From contig JACIWP010000040.1 of the NCBI GenBank assembly GCA_014360855.1, positions 1 through 15,792 on the forward strand: DNA of 15,792 nt, given 5' to 3'. The stretch is from Anaerolineae bacterium (GTDB lineage: Bacteria > Chloroflexota > Anaerolineae > JACIWP01). Of this stretch, positions 14,394 through 15,792 are shown piece after piece. Under the pieces are notes generated by a model. It was given only the letters and a program-made list of their open reading frames with translations. It was not told where the DNA came from and ran no database searches. The translations under genes were made by a program, and so were the position numbers. Positions within the stretch are counted from its first letter, which is position 1; each line of letters begins with the position of its first letter.

Positions 14394-15744
14394 TGCTCGC
14401 CACCTCCCGCAGTGCTTCCACCAGCGCGTCGATCTCGTCGCGCGTGTTCATCTCCGTCACTGCAAACATCAGGCTGTCCTCCAGCCCAGGGCACACCTTT
14501 CCCACCTCAAAACCGCCGACGATGCCCCATTCTTCATACAGATAGCGGTTGATCTCCGTCGCCGGCTTCGGACAGCGCACCACGAACTCGTTAAAGAAGG
14601 GCTTGTCCGACAGCAGGCGGTAGCCGGGGATCTCGGCGATCCTCCGGGCGGCATAGTGCGCCTTGTGATAGCACAGCTCCGCCACCTTGCGCAGGCCCTG
14701 CTTGCCCAGCGCCGACATGTACACGGCCGCGGCCAGGGCATTCAACCCCTGGTTGGTGCAGATGTTGGAGGTGGCCTTCTCGCGGCGGATGTGCTGTTCG
14801 CGGGTGGAGAGGGTGAGCACGAAGCCCCGCCGGCCCTGCGTGTCCACCGTCTGCCCCACCAGCCGGCCGGCCATACGGCGGACATACTCCTCCTTGCAGG
14901 CGAAGAAGCCCAGGTACGGCCCGCCGAAGCTGAGCGGGCTACCCAGGGACTGCCCCTCGCCCAGGACGATGTCCGCGCCGTATTCCGCCGGCGGCTTCAG
15001 CAGGCCCAGTGAGATGGGATAGGCCACGACGATGAAGAGCGCGCCGGCCTGGTGCGCCTTATCCGCCAGGGCCTGGAGGGCGCCGTAATCCTCAATGGTG
15101 CCGAAAAAGTCGGGCACCTGGACGATGACGCCGGCGGTGTTGCTGTCAATCAGGCCGGCGATGTCCTCCAGGGACGCATGCGGGTTCTCATCGCCCACGA
15201 CCTGGATATCCATGCCCTGCACGTAGGTGCGCACCACCTGGACATATTCGGGGTGCAGGCGGGGCGAGACCACGATGCGCCGGCGCTTGCCCTTCCCGAC
15301 CGCCACCGCCATGATAACCGCTTCCGCCGTGGCGGTGCCGCCGTCGTAGTGCGAGGCGTTGGCGACATCCATGCCGGTGAGCATGCAGATCATGGTCTGA
15401 TATTCGAAGGCCGCCTGCAGGGTCCCCTGGCTGACCTCTGGCTGGTAGGGCGTGTAGGCCGTGTAGAATTCCGAGCGGCTGATGATGGTGTCCACGACGC
15501 TAGGGATGAAGTGATAGTACGCGCCGGCGCCCAGGAAGCTGGGGGTGTGCAGGAGATCCACGTTCGACTCGCTCATCTCCTGCAGTTCGCGCAGTACCTC
15601 CATCTCCGAGACCGGCTCTGGCAGTTCGATCTGCGGATAGCGCAGTTCCTTTGGAACGTCGTAGAACAGGTCATCTACGCTCTCCACACCGATGACGGCC
15701 AGCATCTTGGCACGGTCTTTATCGGTATTGGGAACGTATACCAT
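14386..15744 (-). CDS. gcvPA: Glycine dehydrogenase (decarboxylating) subunit 1
   Basis: This is the other half of the split P-protein, 452 aa, close to the usual length for this subunit. It has the fold I aminotransferase-like architecture but no PLP lysine and works as a heterodimer partner of GcvPB. Typical segments are FLGAGAYYHFIPSVVD (about 70-85), TAYTPYQPEVSQGTLQ (about 94-109), the glycine-rich SHYDGGTATAEA, and the C-terminal FEVGKVCPGLEDSLMFAVTE, which forms the subunit's closing motif. The ATG shares one base with the stop codon of the upstream gcvH fragment, and its stop lies inside the start of gcvPB, so the three genes form a tightly coupled operon. The ribosome binding site is the purine run AAAGGGGG ahead of the ATG. 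Confidence 0.97.
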   Translation of the reverse strand: MVYVPNTDKDRAKMLAVIGVESVDDLFYDVPKELRYPQIELPEPVSEMEVLRELQEMSESNVDLLHTPSFLGAGAYYHFIPSVVDTIISRSEFYTAYTPYQPEVSQGTLQAAFEYQTMICMLTGMDVANASHYDGGTATAEAVIMAVAVGKGKRRRIVVSPRLHPEYVQVVRTYVQGMDIQVVGDENPHASLEDIAGLIDSNTAGVIVQVPDFFGTIEDYGALQALADKAHQAGALFIVVAYPISLGLLKPPAEYGADIVLGEGQSLGSPLSFGGPYLGFFACKEEYVRRMAGRLVGQTVDTQGRRGFVLTLSTREQHIRREKATSNICTNQGLNALAAAVYMSALGKQGLRKVAELCYHKAHYAARRIAEIPGYRLLSDKPFFNEFVVRCPKPATEINRYLYEEWGIVGGFEVGKVCPGLEDSLMFAVTEMNTRDEIDALVEALREVASNG

Positions 15745-15792
15745 CAGTGTCCCCCTTTCTCCTCTTCCTCTTTGACAAACTTCTCGTACGCA
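15744..15792 (-). CDS. gcvH: Glycine cleavage system H protein, C-terminal fragment (runs off window)
   Basis: The last 15 codons before a TGA read AYEKFVKEEEEKGGH. The AYEKFVKEEEE part matches the acidic C-terminal helix common in GcvH, the lipoyl carrier protein. The stop codon overlaps the ATG of gcvPA by one base. Position directly upstream of gcvPA in the same frame direction agrees with a gcvT-gcvH-gcvPA-gcvPB operon. Only the tail is visible, so identity rests on a short match plus context. Confidence 0.75.
   Translation of the reverse strand, partial: AYEKFVKEEEEKGGH

Overview
The window looks like chromosomal core DNA from a GC-rich bacterium, most likely a member of Chloroflexota (Anaerolineae-like). 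This assignment is inferred from the proteins: a beta' subunit with a long coiled-coil insert and no large trigger-loop insert, a beta subunit with an insert after its PVFDGA motif, a two-subunit glycine decarboxylase, and general sequence character. No rRNA or other taxonomic marker is present to confirm it. There are no mobile elements, CRISPR arrays or tRNAs.

Layout. (1) Positions 1-8895, minus strand: a transcription/translation block read rpoB, rpoC, then the first 17 codons of rpsL (TTG start) running off the left edge. rpoB has a near-consensus promoter and a leader of about 290 nt. rpsL has its own promoter just after the rpoC stop and a leader of about 140 nt with a 12-bp hairpin. 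(2) Positions 8944-9286, plus strand: a small Alvin-type 2[4Fe-4S] ferredoxin, transcribed divergently from rpoB, with its own promoter and a strong intrinsic terminator. (3) Positions 9293-12786, minus strand: four accessory genes. These are an alpha/beta hydrolase of the Est30 carboxylesterase type, a D-threonine-aldolase/DSD1-type fold III PLP enzyme with its own promoter, and a CDP-alcohol phosphatidyltransferase followed by an RNase Z-like metallo-beta-lactamase protein, these last two sharing a promoter. (4) Positions 12839-15792, minus strand: the end of a glycine cleavage operon (gcvH tail, gcvPA, gcvPB) with overlapping genes, closed by a perfect 12-bp hairpin.

How the genes work together: rpoB and rpoC encode the catalytic core of RNA polymerase, and rpsL starts the ribosomal str group. 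gcvH, gcvPA and gcvPB form the decarboxylating and lipoyl-carrier part of the glycine cleavage system. The phosphatidyltransferase makes a phospholipid head group in the membrane. The ferredoxin is a low-potential electron carrier whose partner is not visible here.

The most notable observation is a segment in the middle of RpoC (about residues 725-788) that looks like the C-terminal DNA-binding domain of the RNA polymerase alpha subunit. It keeps counterparts of the DNA-contact residues R265, N268 and K298 of E. coli alpha. Other points of interest are a repeat-containing helical insert in RpoB, structured leaders in front of rpoB and rpsL, an altered metal-site motif in the D-threonine-aldolase-like protein, a His/acid-rich loop in GcvPB, and an apparent excess of the palindrome GCCGGC.
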